This document shows, piece by piece, positions 1 through 5,850 of a DNA stretch of 6,119 nucleotides. The position numbers were made by a program, and so were the translations under genes. This stretch comes from Candidatus Dormiibacter sp. (lineage in GTDB: Bacteria > Chloroflexota > Dormibacteria > UBA8260): positions 1 to 6,119 of the forward strand of contig JANWHI010000097.1 in the NCBI GenBank assembly GCA_025450495.1. The letters are read 5' to 3'. The notes under the pieces were generated by a model. The model made no database searches, was not told the origin of the DNA, and was given only the letters and a program-made list of their open reading frames with translations. How positions within the stretch are numbered: the stretch's first letter is position 1; each line of letters begins with the position of its first letter.

Positions 1-41
1 GGGCTCAGCCACGTCTCTCGCAGAGGCGTGCCGAATCTGGC

Positions 42-60
42 TGGTTGGCAGCCGCAACCA
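42..60 (-). other. Small hairpin after the candidate promoter
   Basis: The arms TGGTTG and CAACCA (6 bp) enclose a 7-base loop, close to the predicted transcription start of the candidate promoter. A second weaker pairing lies at 12-28, with arms CGTCTCT/AGAGGCG on the plus strand including one G-T pair. No T-run follows either one on the minus strand, so neither is a standard terminator for map. I see no start codon with a convincing Shine-Dalgarno in bases 1-95, which appear to be untranslated leader. Confidence 0.3.
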
Positions 61-63
61 ACG

Positions 64-93
64 AGTATACGGAATGGCCTGCTGACACGGCAA
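64..93 (-). promoter_or_regulatory. Candidate housekeeping-sigma promoter downstream of map
   Basis: Directly after the map stop, the minus strand reads TTGCCG (93-88), an 18-base spacer, and TATACT (69-64). These match the -35 consensus TTGACA at 4 of 6 bases and the -10 consensus TATAAT at 5 of 6. It would start transcription leftward near base 57 and so serve the next gene beyond base 1, which in relatives is usually infA (inference). The A/T-rich -10 stands out against the GC-rich surroundings. It is a visual match only. Confidence 0.42.
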
Positions 94-95
94 AT

Positions 96-872
96 TCACC
101 CCACCGCCGCGTGGGCGGGACGGAGCGTCAGAACCTCGGGCCCGTTCTCGGTGATCGCCACGGTGTGCTCGAAGTAGCAGGAGAGCCGTCCGTCCACGGT
201 CGCCACGGTCCAGTCGTCGTCGAGGACGCGCACCTGGGCGCCGCCGAGGTTGACCATCGGCTCGATGGCCAGCACGTAGCCGGGCTTGAGCTCGTTGCCG
301 GTTCCCGGCTCGCCGTAGTTGGGCACCTGCGGGGCCTCGTGCATGTTGCGACCGATGCCGTGGCCGACGTACTCGCGCACCAGCGAATAGCCGTGCGCCT
401 GCGCGTAGGTCTGCACGGCGTGCCCGATGTCGCCGATGTGGTTGCCCGGGCGCGCCTGGGCGATGCCCCGCTCCAGCGCCTCCCGGGTGACCTCGATCAG
501 GGCGTTCACCTCAGCGCTGGCCACGCCACAGGCCACCGAGAGCCCGCTGTCGGCCCACCAGCCGTCGAGGATCAGCCCGCAGTCCAGCGACACCAGGTCA
601 CCGTCGCTGATCACCCGCGGCCCGGGAATGCCGTGCACCACCTCGTCGTTGACCGAGACGCACAGCGAGTTGGGGAAGCCCTGATAGCCGAGGAAGCCGG
701 GGATGCAGCCGTGGTCGCGGATGAACGTGTCCGCCTGGCGGTCGAGGTCGAGCGTGGTGATGCCGTCGCGCACCTCGGCGGCGAGGTGGGCCAGGCAGGC
801 CCCGAGGATCTTCCCCGAGGCGCGCATCTTCTCGATCTCCTCGGGCCGCTTGAGGCGGAAGGCGCCGGCCAT
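96..872 (-). CDS. map: Methionine aminopeptidase, type I
   Basis: A 258-residue cytosolic metalloprotease of the pita-bread fold that removes the initiator Met from new proteins when the second residue is small. All five metal ligands are visible: Asp97 ('LDCG'), Asp108 ('WWADSG'), His171 ('VGHGIGRNMHE'), Glu204 ('LAIEPM') and Glu235 ('YFEHTVAI'). The substrate-site histidines in 'VVHGIPG' (His80) and 'MHE' (His178) are also present. There is no N-terminal extension, so it is the short type I form. The start 'MAGAFRLKRPEEIEKMRASG' is typical. The ATG shares one base with the adk TGA, and a GAGGTGG Shine-Dalgarno precedes it. It is the last gene of the visible transcript. The order secY-adk-map is common in Gram-positive and related bacteria and links deformylated nascent chains to ribosome production. 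Confidence 0.97.
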   Translation of the reverse strand: MAGAFRLKRPEEIEKMRASGKILGACLAHLAAEVRDGITTLDLDRQADTFIRDHGCIPGFLGYQGFPNSLCVSVNDEVVHGIPGPRVISDGDLVSLDCGLILDGWWADSGLSVACGVASAEVNALIEVTREALERGIAQARPGNHIGDIGHAVQTYAQAHGYSLVREYVGHGIGRNMHEAPQVPNYGEPGTGNELKPGYVLAIEPMVNLGGAQVRVLDDDWTVATVDGRLSCYFEHTVAITENGPEVLTLRPAHAAVG

Positions 873-1477
873 CAGGCCACCTCGCCCTGGGCGGCGCCGT
901 CGGGGTTCCCGTTGGGTCCGAAGATGGTGACGATCGAACCGGTCACGACGTCGATGGGCGCGTTGCCGTTGACGTACTCGATGCGGGTGCCACGGTCCTC
1001 GTAGTACCCGACCACCGGCGCCGTCTTGGCCTCGTACTCGCGCATGCGCTGGATGAACGCTTCCGGGGTGTCGTCGGCACGGTGGTCGAGCTCGGCGCGG
1101 TGGGCGATGCGCCGGACCAGCTCGGCCTCAGGCACGTCGAAGAACAGCACAACCCCGATCTCGCGACCGGTCCGCTCCAGCATCTCGTCGAGCTCCCTGG
1201 CCTGCGGCACGGTGCGGGGGAAGCCGTCGAGCAGGACGCCTGCCTCGGCATCGGGCTGGGCCAGGCGGTGCTCGATGACCTTGACCATGGTCTCGTCGGG
1301 GATGAGCCCACCCGTGGCCATGACCGGCCCCACCTCGCGGCCAAGCTCGGTGCCGGCGTCGGCCTCGTCGCGGAGCATCTGGCCGGTGCTGATGTGGGGC
1401 AGGCCGAAGCGCTCGGAGATGATCGAGGCCTGCGTCCCCTTGCCGCTGCCGGGCGGACCGAAGAGAACCGCGATCAC
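872..1477 (-). CDS. adk: Adenylate kinase, short-LID form
   Basis: A 201-residue cytosolic enzyme catalysing ATP + AMP to 2 ADP. The P-loop 'GPPGSGKGTQ' is at residues 7-16, the AMP-site segment 'HISTGQMLR' at 28-36, the 'LLDGFPRT' motif at 82-89, and the LID region 'HRAELDHRADDTPEAF' at about 126-141. That LID is the short type, without the four-residue zinc-finger insertion, and is followed by 'YEAKTAPVVGYYEDRG'. The usual motif is ISTGDMLR; here Asp is replaced by Gln33. The start is the GTG at 1477-1475, which overlaps the secY TGA (GTGA) and has AAGGG about 9 bases upstream. It places the P-loop six residues from the N-terminus, as expected for the family. The frame stays open far upstream across secY, but that part is an Arg/His-rich shadow. 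The TGA stop shares one base with the map ATG (TGATG). Confidence 0.96.
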   Translation of the reverse strand: MIAVLFGPPGSGKGTQASIISERFGLPHISTGQMLRDEADAGTELGREVGPVMATGGLIPDETMVKVIEHRLAQPDAEAGVLLDGFPRTVPQARELDEMLERTGREIGVVLFFDVPEAELVRRIAHRAELDHRADDTPEAFIQRMREYEAKTAPVVGYYEDRGTRIEYVNGNAPIDVVTGSIVTIFGPNGNPDGAAQGEVA

Positions 1478-2817
1478 CGGATGAAGCCCTTGTACTGGCG
1501 CATCAGCAGCTGGGTCTCGATCTGCTTCATGGTGTCGAGCGCCACGCCCACGACGATGAGGATCGCGGTTCCACCGAGGTAGAGGCTGGTCGGGTCGGCG
1601 CGGGTTGCGAACGCCGTGAACAGCGGCAGCACCACGGTGATGATGGCGAGGAACAGGGCCCCCGCCAGGGTTATTCGGCCCATCACCCGCCCCAGGTACT
1701 CCGCGGTGCTTCGCCCCGGTCTGATCCCGGGGATGAACGTCGACTGCTTCTTGAGGTTCTCGGCGACATCGTTGGGGTCGAAGACGACCGCCGTATAGAA
1801 GTAGGTGAAGCCGAGGATGAGCAGGAAGTAGATGCCGTTGTAGGCGATGTTGATGTACCACTTGGGCCCGTTGGGTTGCCAGTTGGCCGTGATCCACGCC
1901 GAGGCGCTGCCCACGAAGCCGCCGGCGCTGGCGAAGAGGTTGGCGAAGATGGTTGGGAAGAACATGATCGACAGCGCGAAGATGATGGGGATGACGCCGG
2001 CGGTGTTGATGCGCAGCGGCAGGAAGTTGCGCCGCCCCTGAGCCGCCGCCCCGGTGCGCGGGTTGAGCACCCGCTGCGCTGACTGCACGGGGATCTTCCG
2101 CTGCGCCTGCTGCACGCCGATGATCCCCGCCGTCACCACCAGAGCGATCACCGCCACCCCGAGGATCTGGATGATGTGGGTGCCGCCGGTGGTGCTGTAG
2201 TCGCCAATCGACGGGATCAGCCTGGCGATGATGCCGGTGAAGATGATCAGCGATACGCCGTTGCCCACGCCGTACTCGGTGATCAACTCCCCAAGCCACA
2301 TGGCGATGATCGTGCCCGCGGTCAGGGTCAGCACGATGCCGATCTCCTGGGCGGTGGTGGCGTTGGGGATGATCGCCTGGGGCACACCGTTGACGGTCAC
2401 CGCGTTGGTGTTGGTGAACAGCGCCAGGAAGCCCCAACCCTGCAGCGCAGCCAGCGGGATGGTCAGCCAGCGCGTGTAGCGCGTGATCTTCTTGCGGCCC
2501 TGCTCACCCTCCTTGCTCAGCTCCTTGAGCCGGATGGAGACCACGGTCATCAGCTGCATGATGATGGTCGCGTTGATGTACGGATTCAGCCCTTCGGCAA
2601 CGATGGTGAAGCGCTGCAGGCCGCCGCCGCCGACGAGGTTGAAGAGGCCAAGCAGCGAGTTGCTGCTGAACAGCGCCTGCAGCGCGGCCGGAGAGGCGCC
2701 CGGGATCGAGATGTTGGCAAGCACCCTGAACGCGAGCACCAGGCCGATGGTGATCACCAGCTTGCGCCGCAGCTCGGGGATGCGCATCGCCTGGCCCAGG
2801 GCCTGCAGCAGGTTCAC
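1474..2817 (-). CDS. secY: Protein translocase subunit SecY
   Basis: A 447-residue integral membrane protein of normal SecY length. SecY forms the pore of the SecYEG translocon, which exports unfolded proteins with SecA and inserts membrane proteins from the ribosome. About ten hydrophobic segments can be seen, roughly at residues 20-38, 72-95, 117-134, 156-176, 185-203, 215-236, 268-292, 323-346, 379-400 and 412-428. Residues between the first two form the plug region. Conserved marks are 'EGLNPYINATIIMQLM' (75-90), 'MWLGELITEYGVGNGVSLII' (173-192), and the cytosolic loop 'FIPGIRPGRSTAEYL' (361-375), whose Arg366 corresponds to the SecA/ribosome-contacting Arg357 of E. coli. The end 'LLMRQYKGFIR' is typical. 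It starts with GTG overlapping rplO, and its TGA overlaps the adk GTG. Its place after rplO ties synthesis of the channel to that of ribosomes. Confidence 0.98.
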   Translation of the reverse strand: MNLLQALGQAMRIPELRRKLVITIGLVLAFRVLANISIPGASPAALQALFSSNSLLGLFNLVGGGGLQRFTIVAEGLNPYINATIIMQLMTVVSIRLKELSKEGEQGRKKITRYTRWLTIPLAALQGWGFLALFTNTNAVTVNGVPQAIIPNATTAQEIGIVLTLTAGTIIAMWLGELITEYGVGNGVSLIIFTGIIARLIPSIGDYSTTGGTHIIQILGVAVIALVVTAGIIGVQQAQRKIPVQSAQRVLNPRTGAAAQGRRNFLPLRINTAGVIPIIFALSIMFFPTIFANLFASAGGFVGSASAWITANWQPNGPKWYINIAYNGIYFLLILGFTYFYTAVVFDPNDVAENLKKQSTFIPGIRPGRSTAEYLGRVMGRITLAGALFLAIITVVLPLFTAFATRADPTSLYLGGTAILIVVGVALDTMKQIETQLLMRQYKGFIR

Positions 2818-3455
2818 GCCTGCGGCTCCTCCTCGCTGTCAGCGGTTTGCTCCGCGGGCGTCGGTGTGTCGTCGGGCTCGGTGACCGCGGCTGGGGCGGT
2901 GTCGACGGGCTCAGCCGCGCGTGCGTCTGCGGCGGCGGCGCGCGCCGAAGCGCGGCCGGCGGCGCGCGCGGCAGCGCGGTCGGTGGCCTGGACATCCGGC
3001 GGGGCGGGCTCCTCGAGCAGGTCGACGCGGCCACCGGCCGCCGCGACCGCCTTCTGCGCCGCGGCCGAAGCGCGGTGCACACGCACCTGCACCGCCACCC
3101 GCACACGGCCGGCGGCGAGCAGCTTCACCGGCTTCTCCGCGCCTCTGACCAGGCCTGCCGCGGCCAGCGCGGCGCCGTCGACGATGGAGTCTTTGGCGAA
3201 GCGGTTGAGCTTGCTGAGGTTGACCACCGCGTACTCCTTGCGGAAGCGGTTGTGGAACCCGCGCAACTTGGGCAGGCGCATCGAGGCCTTCATCTGGCCG
3301 CCCTCGAACCCCTTGGGGACGCTGTTGCTCTCGCGCGAGCCCTGGCCCTTCATGCCGCGGCCCGAGGTCTTGCCCTGCCCGGCAGAGATTCCCCGGCCGA
3401 CTCGGGTGCGCTTCTTGCGACTGCCCGGTGCGGGCTTCAGCTCATGCAGTTTCAC
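2814..3455 (-). CDS. rplO: 50S ribosomal protein uL15 (L15) with long Ala/acidic C-terminal tail
   Basis: A 213-residue protein; uL15 is usually about 145-150. The core (residues 1-148) is clear: '[20 protein letters not shown]', the Gly-rich arm 'GQGKTSGRGMKGQGSR' (26-41), 'FEGGQ' (50-54), 'RLPKLRGFHNRFRKEYAVVN' (60-79), and the C-terminal globular part ending 'AAAGGRVDLLE'. In the arm, Lys-Ala follows 'GGQM' where Pro is more common. Residues about 149-213 form a low-complexity tail, first Ala/Arg-rich and then Ala/Pro/Asp/Glu-rich, ending EEEPQA, presumably disordered. uL15 is a late-assembly protein that reaches deep into 23S rRNA. The GTG start overlaps the rpmD TGA and has GGAGA about 7 bases upstream. 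The TGA stop overlaps the secY GTG. The core is certain; the tail stays in one open frame up to the overlap with secY, so it appears genuine. Confidence 0.95.
   Translation of the reverse strand: MKLHELKPAPGSRKKRTRVGRGISAGQGKTSGRGMKGQGSRESNSVPKGFEGGQMKASMRLPKLRGFHNRFRKEYAVVNLSKLNRFAKDSIVDGAALAAAGLVRGAEKPVKLLAAGRVRVAVQVRVHRASAAAQKAVAAAGGRVDLLEEPAPPDVQATDRAAARAAGRASARAAAADARAAEPVDTAPAAVTEPDDTPTPAEQTADSEEEPQA
2826..2834 (-). promoter_or_regulatory. Shine-Dalgarno of secY (GAGGAGGAG) inside the rplO tail
   Basis: The three Glu codons near the end of rplO read GAGGAGGAG, a very strong match to the anti-Shine-Dalgarno. They lie 8 bases before the GTG at 2817-2815. This fixes the secY start at GTG and gives it its own strong ribosome entry despite the 4-base overlap with rplO. 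Confidence 0.75.
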
Positions 3456-3694
3456 GCGCTCTTCTCCGCAGCCGCCCCGGCGGCGAGCACGGCCATCCCC
3501 TCCGGCGTGTCCGCCGGGATGCCGTCGACGCTCACCAGGTGGCGCACCTTGTGGACCATGCCGCGGATCGACGACGTGTTCTTGTGGTCGACGCTGTGGT
3601 TGAGCTTGCGCAACCCCAGCGCAGCGAGTGTCGCCTTCTGGTCCGCGGCGTAGCCGATCTTGCTCTTGCGATAGGTCACCCGCAGCGTGCTCAC
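3452..3694 (-). CDS. rpmD: 50S ribosomal protein uL30 (L30) with C-terminal extension
   Basis: An 80-residue protein whose first 58 residues are bacterial uL30: '[20 protein letters not shown]', '[20 protein letters not shown]', and '[13 protein letters not shown]', which normally ends the protein at about 58-60. The remaining residues 59-80 (Ala-rich, ending AAAEKSA) are additional. uL30 is a small globular protein on the solvent side of the large subunit bound to 23S rRNA domain II/5S region. The GTG start at 3694-3692 overlaps the rpsE TGA by the 4-base GTGA unit, and its own TGA overlaps the rplO GTG in the same way, so translation of the three genes is probably coupled. The position between rpsE and rplO is the standard one. 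Confidence 0.95.
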   Translation of the reverse strand: MSTLRVTYRKSKIGYAADQKATLAALGLRKLNHSVDHKNTSSIRGMVHKVRHLVSVDGIPADTPEGMAVLAAGAAAEKSA

Positions 3695-4269
3695 GAGCTC
3701 ACCGCCTCGGCTGCGGACACCGCCAGATCCTCGCCGAGCATGTGGGCGGCGCGCTTGCGCCCCACCAGCTGCTCAGGGGTGCGGCCGCGCAGCTCGGCGA
3801 CCTCACGCAGGGTGCGCATGCTCGCCAGCGCGGCGATGGTGGCGCGCACCACGTTGATCGGGTTGTCGGTGCCCAGCGACTTGGTGAGGATGTCGTGGAT
3901 GCCGGCCGCCTCGACGACGGCTCGCATCGAGCTGCCGCTGATGACCCCGGTCCCGGGCACGGCGGGCTTGAGCAGCACCTTGGCGGCGCCGAGCTTGTAG
4001 TGCACCTCGTGCGGGATGGTGCTGCCCACCATCGGCACGCTGATCATGTTCTTCTTGGCGTCGTCGACCCCCTTGCGGATGGCGTCGGGCACCTCGCCCG
4101 CCTTGCCCAGGCCGGCGCCGACGCGACCGGCGCCGTCACCGACGACGACGAGCGCGCTGAACGAGAATCGCCGCCCGCCCTTGACCACCTTGGCAACGCG
4201 GTTGAGCGAGACGATCTTTTCCTGCAGGTCGCTGGCGCGGTCGTCGCGCCGGTCCATGCGCATGGCCAT
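3691..4269 (-). CDS. rpsE: 30S ribosomal protein uS5 (S5)
   Basis: A 192-residue protein. The N-terminal double-stranded-RNA-binding-like domain (about residues 13-78) contains '[20 protein letters not shown]', '[17 protein letters not shown]' and '[15 protein letters not shown]'. The C-terminal domain (about 85-160) has 'TIPHEV', '[15 protein letters not shown]' and '[20 protein letters not shown]'. uS5 lies on the back of the small subunit near the mRNA entry site. It affects decoding accuracy and is a known site of spectinomycin resistance changes, in the loop around the conserved 'VKGGRR' (no such change is evident here). It is somewhat longer than the E. coli protein (167) because of a few extra N-terminal residues and an Ala/Glu-rich C-terminus. 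Its TGA stop overlaps the rpmD GTG start (GTGA). Confidence 0.97.
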   Translation of the reverse strand: MAMRMDRRDDRASDLQEKIVSLNRVAKVVKGGRRFSFSALVVVGDGAGRVGAGLGKAGEVPDAIRKGVDDAKKNMISVPMVGSTIPHEVHYKLGAAKVLLKPAVPGTGVISGSSMRAVVEAAGIHDILTKSLGTDNPINVVRATIAALASMRTLREVAELRGRTPEQLVGRKRAAHMLGEDLAVSAAEAVSS

Positions 4270-4271
4270 GT

Positions 4272-4646
4272 CTAGAACTCCAGTCCCGCTTCGCGGGCAG
4301 CTTCGGCGAGGGCCTTGACCCGGCCGTGGTAGAGGTACCCGCCGCGGTCGAACACCACCCTGGTGACGCCGGCGCTGACAGCCCGCTCGGCGATCACCCG
4401 GCCCACCACCGCGGCGCCGGCCACCGCCGCGTTGCCCTTGCCGGCCAGCTCCTTGCGCACGTCGGCCTCGTGGGTCGACGCGGCTGCCAGGGTGCGGCCG
4501 GCGCTGTCGTCGATCAGCTGCACCACGATGTGGTTGAGGCTGCGGAACACCGCCAGGCGCGGACGCGCGGCGGCGCCGTGGACGTTCTTGCGAACCCGGC
4601 GGTGGCGGCGGTCGCGGGCGGCGCGACGGTCGAACTTGGTGTGCAT
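4272..4646 (-). CDS. rplR: 50S ribosomal protein uL18 (L18)
   Basis: A 124-residue protein, close to the family's usual 117-122. The Arg-rich N-terminus (about residues 1-28) is the part that binds 5S rRNA. It is followed by '[20 protein letters not shown]' (28-47), 'GRTLAAAST', and the highly conserved end '[20 protein letters not shown]' leading to 'EAGLEF'. uL18 works with uL5 to load 5S rRNA into the central protuberance. The ATG at 4646-4644 lies 2 bases after the rplF TAG, so the Shine-Dalgarno has to sit inside the rplF tail, where GGGAAGG gives a modest match. The stop is TAG, and rpsE starts 2 bases later. Confidence 0.97.
   Translation of the reverse strand: MHTKFDRRAARDRRHRRVRKNVHGAAARPRLAVFRSLNHIVVQLIDDSAGRTLAAASTHEADVRKELAGKGNAAVAGAAVVGRVIAERAVSAGVTRVVFDRGGYLYHGRVKALAEAAREAGLEF
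4278..4281 (-). promoter_or_regulatory. Shine-Dalgarno of rpsE (GGAG), chooses between three nearby ATGs
   Basis: rpsE has in-frame ATGs at 4269-4267, 4263-4261 and 4257-4255. The GGAG inside the last codons of rplR is 8 bases from the first ATG and about 14 and 20 from the others, so the first is favoured. Confidence 0.6.
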
Positions 4647-4648
4647 GA

Positions 4649-5200
4649 CTACTTCGCCTTCCCGGCCTTGCCGGATTTGCCCGCCTTGCGCTTGATGACC
4701 TCGCCGCGGTACATCACGCCCTTGCCCTTGTACGGCTCGGGCTTGCGGAATGAGCGGATCTTGGCCGCCACCTGGCCGACCACTTCCTTGTTGGTGCCGC
4801 TGACGCTGATCGACGTCGGCGTGGGCACCTCGATGGCCACCCCGTCCGGCGGCGTGTAACGGATCGGGTGCGAGTAGCCCAGGGTGAGCACCAGGTCACC
4901 GCCCTGCTTGGCGGCGCGGAAGCCCACGCCGACGAGGTCGAGCCAGCGCACGAAGCCGGTGCTGACGCCCTCGACCATGTTGGCCACGAGCGTGCGGGTC
5001 AGCCCGTGCATGGCCCGGTGCGTGGTCGTGTCGGTGGGTCGGGCCACGGTGATGACGCTCCCGTCGACGGTCACGATCATCGCCGGGGGCAGGCTGCGCT
5101 CCAGCGTGCCGCGGCCCCCGGTGACGGTGACGTGGCTGCCCGTGACGGTGACGTCGACGCCGTCCGGCAGCGGGATGGGAAGCTTTCCGATTCTCGACAT
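4649..5200 (-). CDS. rplF: 50S ribosomal protein uL6 (L6)
   Basis: A 183-residue protein, normal for uL6 (about 177-180). It starts with the canonical '[15 protein letters not shown]' and carries the two tandem uL6 domains. The first spans about residues 1-80 with '[19 protein letters not shown]' at its end. The second runs from about 83 to 170 and contains the uL6 signature '[11 protein letters not shown]' (154-164). The last dozen residues are a Lys/Gly/Ala tail ([12 protein letters not shown]) likely to lie on rRNA. uL6 binds 23S rRNA next to the sarcin-ricin loop, near the factor-binding site. The ATG start is 6 bases after the rpsH TAG with no strong Shine-Dalgarno, and the TAG stop is 2 bases from the rplR ATG. 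Confidence 0.97.
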   Translation of the reverse strand: MSRIGKLPIPLPDGVDVTVTGSHVTVTGGRGTLERSLPPAMIVTVDGSVITVARPTDTTTHRAMHGLTRTLVANMVEGVSTGFVRWLDLVGVGFRAAKQGGDLVLTLGYSHPIRYTPPDGVAIEVPTPTSISVSGTNKEVVGQVAAKIRSFRKPEPYKGKGVMYRGEVIKRKAGKSGKAGKAK

Positions 5201-5206
5201 GGCGAA

Positions 5207-5602
5207 CTACCAGACGTACGCCACCACCTCGCCACCGAGGCCGGCGCGCTGCGCCGCCTGGCCGGTCATCAGACCGTGCGAGGTGGAGATGATGGCGATG
5301 CCGAGACCACCGAGAACGCGGGGAATCTCGCTCTTGCGTGCGTAGACGCGCAGTCCTGGCCGGCTGATGCGCCGCAGCCCGGACAGCGCGCGGCCGCGCG
5401 GCGTGCGCGGCTTCAGCGTGATGGTGAGGAGTTGCATCGGCACCTCGCCGTCGACGCTGAAGCTGTCGACGAATCCCTCGGCGGCGAGGACGCGGGCGAT
5501 CTCCACCTTCATCTTCGACGCCGGGATGGCGACGGTGTGGTGATTGGCCGCGTTGGCGTTGCGAATGCGCGTGAGCATGTCGGCGATCGTGTCACTCATC
5601 AT
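5207..5602 (-). CDS. rpsH: 30S ribosomal protein uS8 (S8)
   Basis: A 131-residue protein of normal family length. Diagnostic blocks are 'DTIADMLTRIRNA' near the N-terminus (residues 4-16), 'IPASKMKVEIARVL' (26-39), 'LRRISRPGLRVYA' (76-88), and the uS8 signature 'GLGIAIISTSHGLMT' (99-113), ending 'GGEVVAYVW'. uS8 binds helix 21 of 16S rRNA in the central domain of the small subunit and is an early assembly protein; in E. coli it also represses the spc operon through a site near the rplE start, which is outside this window. Two ATGs stand in tandem (5602-5600 and 5599-5597). The second gives the more usual MSDTIADML beginning, so either could be used. There is no strong Shine-Dalgarno in front, only GGTAG around the rpsN stop, which suggests coupling to rpsN translation. 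Confidence 0.97.
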   Translation of the reverse strand: MMSDTIADMLTRIRNANAANHHTVAIPASKMKVEIARVLAAEGFVDSFSVDGEVPMQLLTITLKPRTPRGRALSGLRRISRPGLRVYARKSEIPRVLGGLGIAIISTSHGLMTGQAAQRAGLGGEVVAYVW

Positions 5603-5608
5603 GGCCGT

Positions 5609-5794
5609 CTACCAGGAGCTCTTCTTGACGCCGGGGATCTGCCCCTGCGAGGCCATGCCCCGGAAGCAGATGCGGCACATCCCGTACTTGCGCATGAAGG
5701 CGCGCGGACGCCCGCACACCCCGCAGCGGTTGTGCTGCTGGACGGCGAACTTCGCCGGGCGCAGCGACTTGGCGATCAACGATTTCTTGGCCAC
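5609..5794 (-). CDS. rpsN: 30S ribosomal protein uS14, short zinc-binding (type Z) form
   Basis: This 61-residue protein is the C+ (type Z) form of uS14, typical of Gram-positive and related phyla, and unlike the roughly 100-residue zinc-free form of E. coli. The zinc ribbon is intact: C24-x2-C27 and C40-x2-C43, within 'RCGVCGRP' and 'GMCRICFRG'. The end 'GVKKSSW' matches the family's usual KK-A/S-SW ending. uS14 binds 16S rRNA in the head of the small subunit and is needed for late assembly of that domain. The start is GTG at 5794-5792 behind a good Shine-Dalgarno, and the stop is TAG. rpsH follows 6 bases on. Many bacteria also carry a zinc-free uS14 paralog under Zur control elsewhere; nothing in this window shows whether this one does. 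Confidence 0.97.
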   Translation of the reverse strand: MAKKSLIAKSLRPAKFAVQQHNRCGVCGRPRAFMRKYGMCRICFRGMASQGQIPGVKKSSW

Positions 5795-5800
5795 TTGCTA

Positions 5801-5807
5801 CCTCTCC
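5801..5807 (-). promoter_or_regulatory. Shine-Dalgarno of rpsN (GGAGAGG), fixes the GTG start
   Basis: The transcript reads GGAGAGG, then six bases (TAGCAA), then GTG. This spacing supports the GTG at 5794-5792 as the rpsN start even though no ATG is available there. The protein that follows, MAKKSLIAK, has the standard uS14 type Z beginning. Confidence 0.7.
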
Positions 5808-5815
5808 CCGCCGTA

Positions 5816-5833
5816 TCCGGAGGTGTCCCCGGA
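5816..5833 (-). other. Hairpin in the rplE-rpsN gap, just before the rpsN Shine-Dalgarno
   Basis: In the transcript the arms TCCGG (5833-5829) and CCGGA (5820-5816) pair perfectly. An inner GG/CC pair continues the stem past one bulged base (5821), closing on a 3-base loop. It lies in the only sizeable gap (56 bases) between genes of the operon and ends about 7 bases before the rpsN Shine-Dalgarno. No T-tract follows, so it is not a standard intrinsic terminator. A role in mRNA processing or in setting rpsN translation is inference only. Confidence 0.4.
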
Positions 5834-5850
5834 CGCGCGCGGCGTTGTGT

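Noticed and set aside
12..60. Intrinsic terminator for the operon after map
   Set aside because: The hairpins here have weak or short stems and no T-run on the minus strand, so termination is not supported.
45..1004. 319-codon plus-strand open frame opposite map
   Set aside because: Its composition (Val/Ala/His/Asp/Gly/Arg) is that of a complement shadow of map, whose metal ligands are all intact.
1478..2437. Upstream extension of the adk frame across secY, which could suggest a 521-residue fusion protein
   Set aside because: The extension is an Arg/His/Pro-rich shadow of secY in another frame. Adk begins properly at the GTG overlapping the secY stop, with the P-loop six residues in.
2930..2985. 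GCG/GCC-rich stretch in the rplO tail as a possible DNA repeat or regulatory element
   Set aside because: It is explained by Ala/Arg codons of the low-complexity tail in a GC-rich genome. No regular repeat unit or spacer pattern is present.
2176..3603. 475-codon plus-strand open frame opposite secY, rplO and rpmD
   Set aside because: It runs antisense to three unmistakable genes and gives a low-complexity Gly/Asp/Ala/Arg product with no recognisable domain. Such frames are expected opposite high-GC genes.
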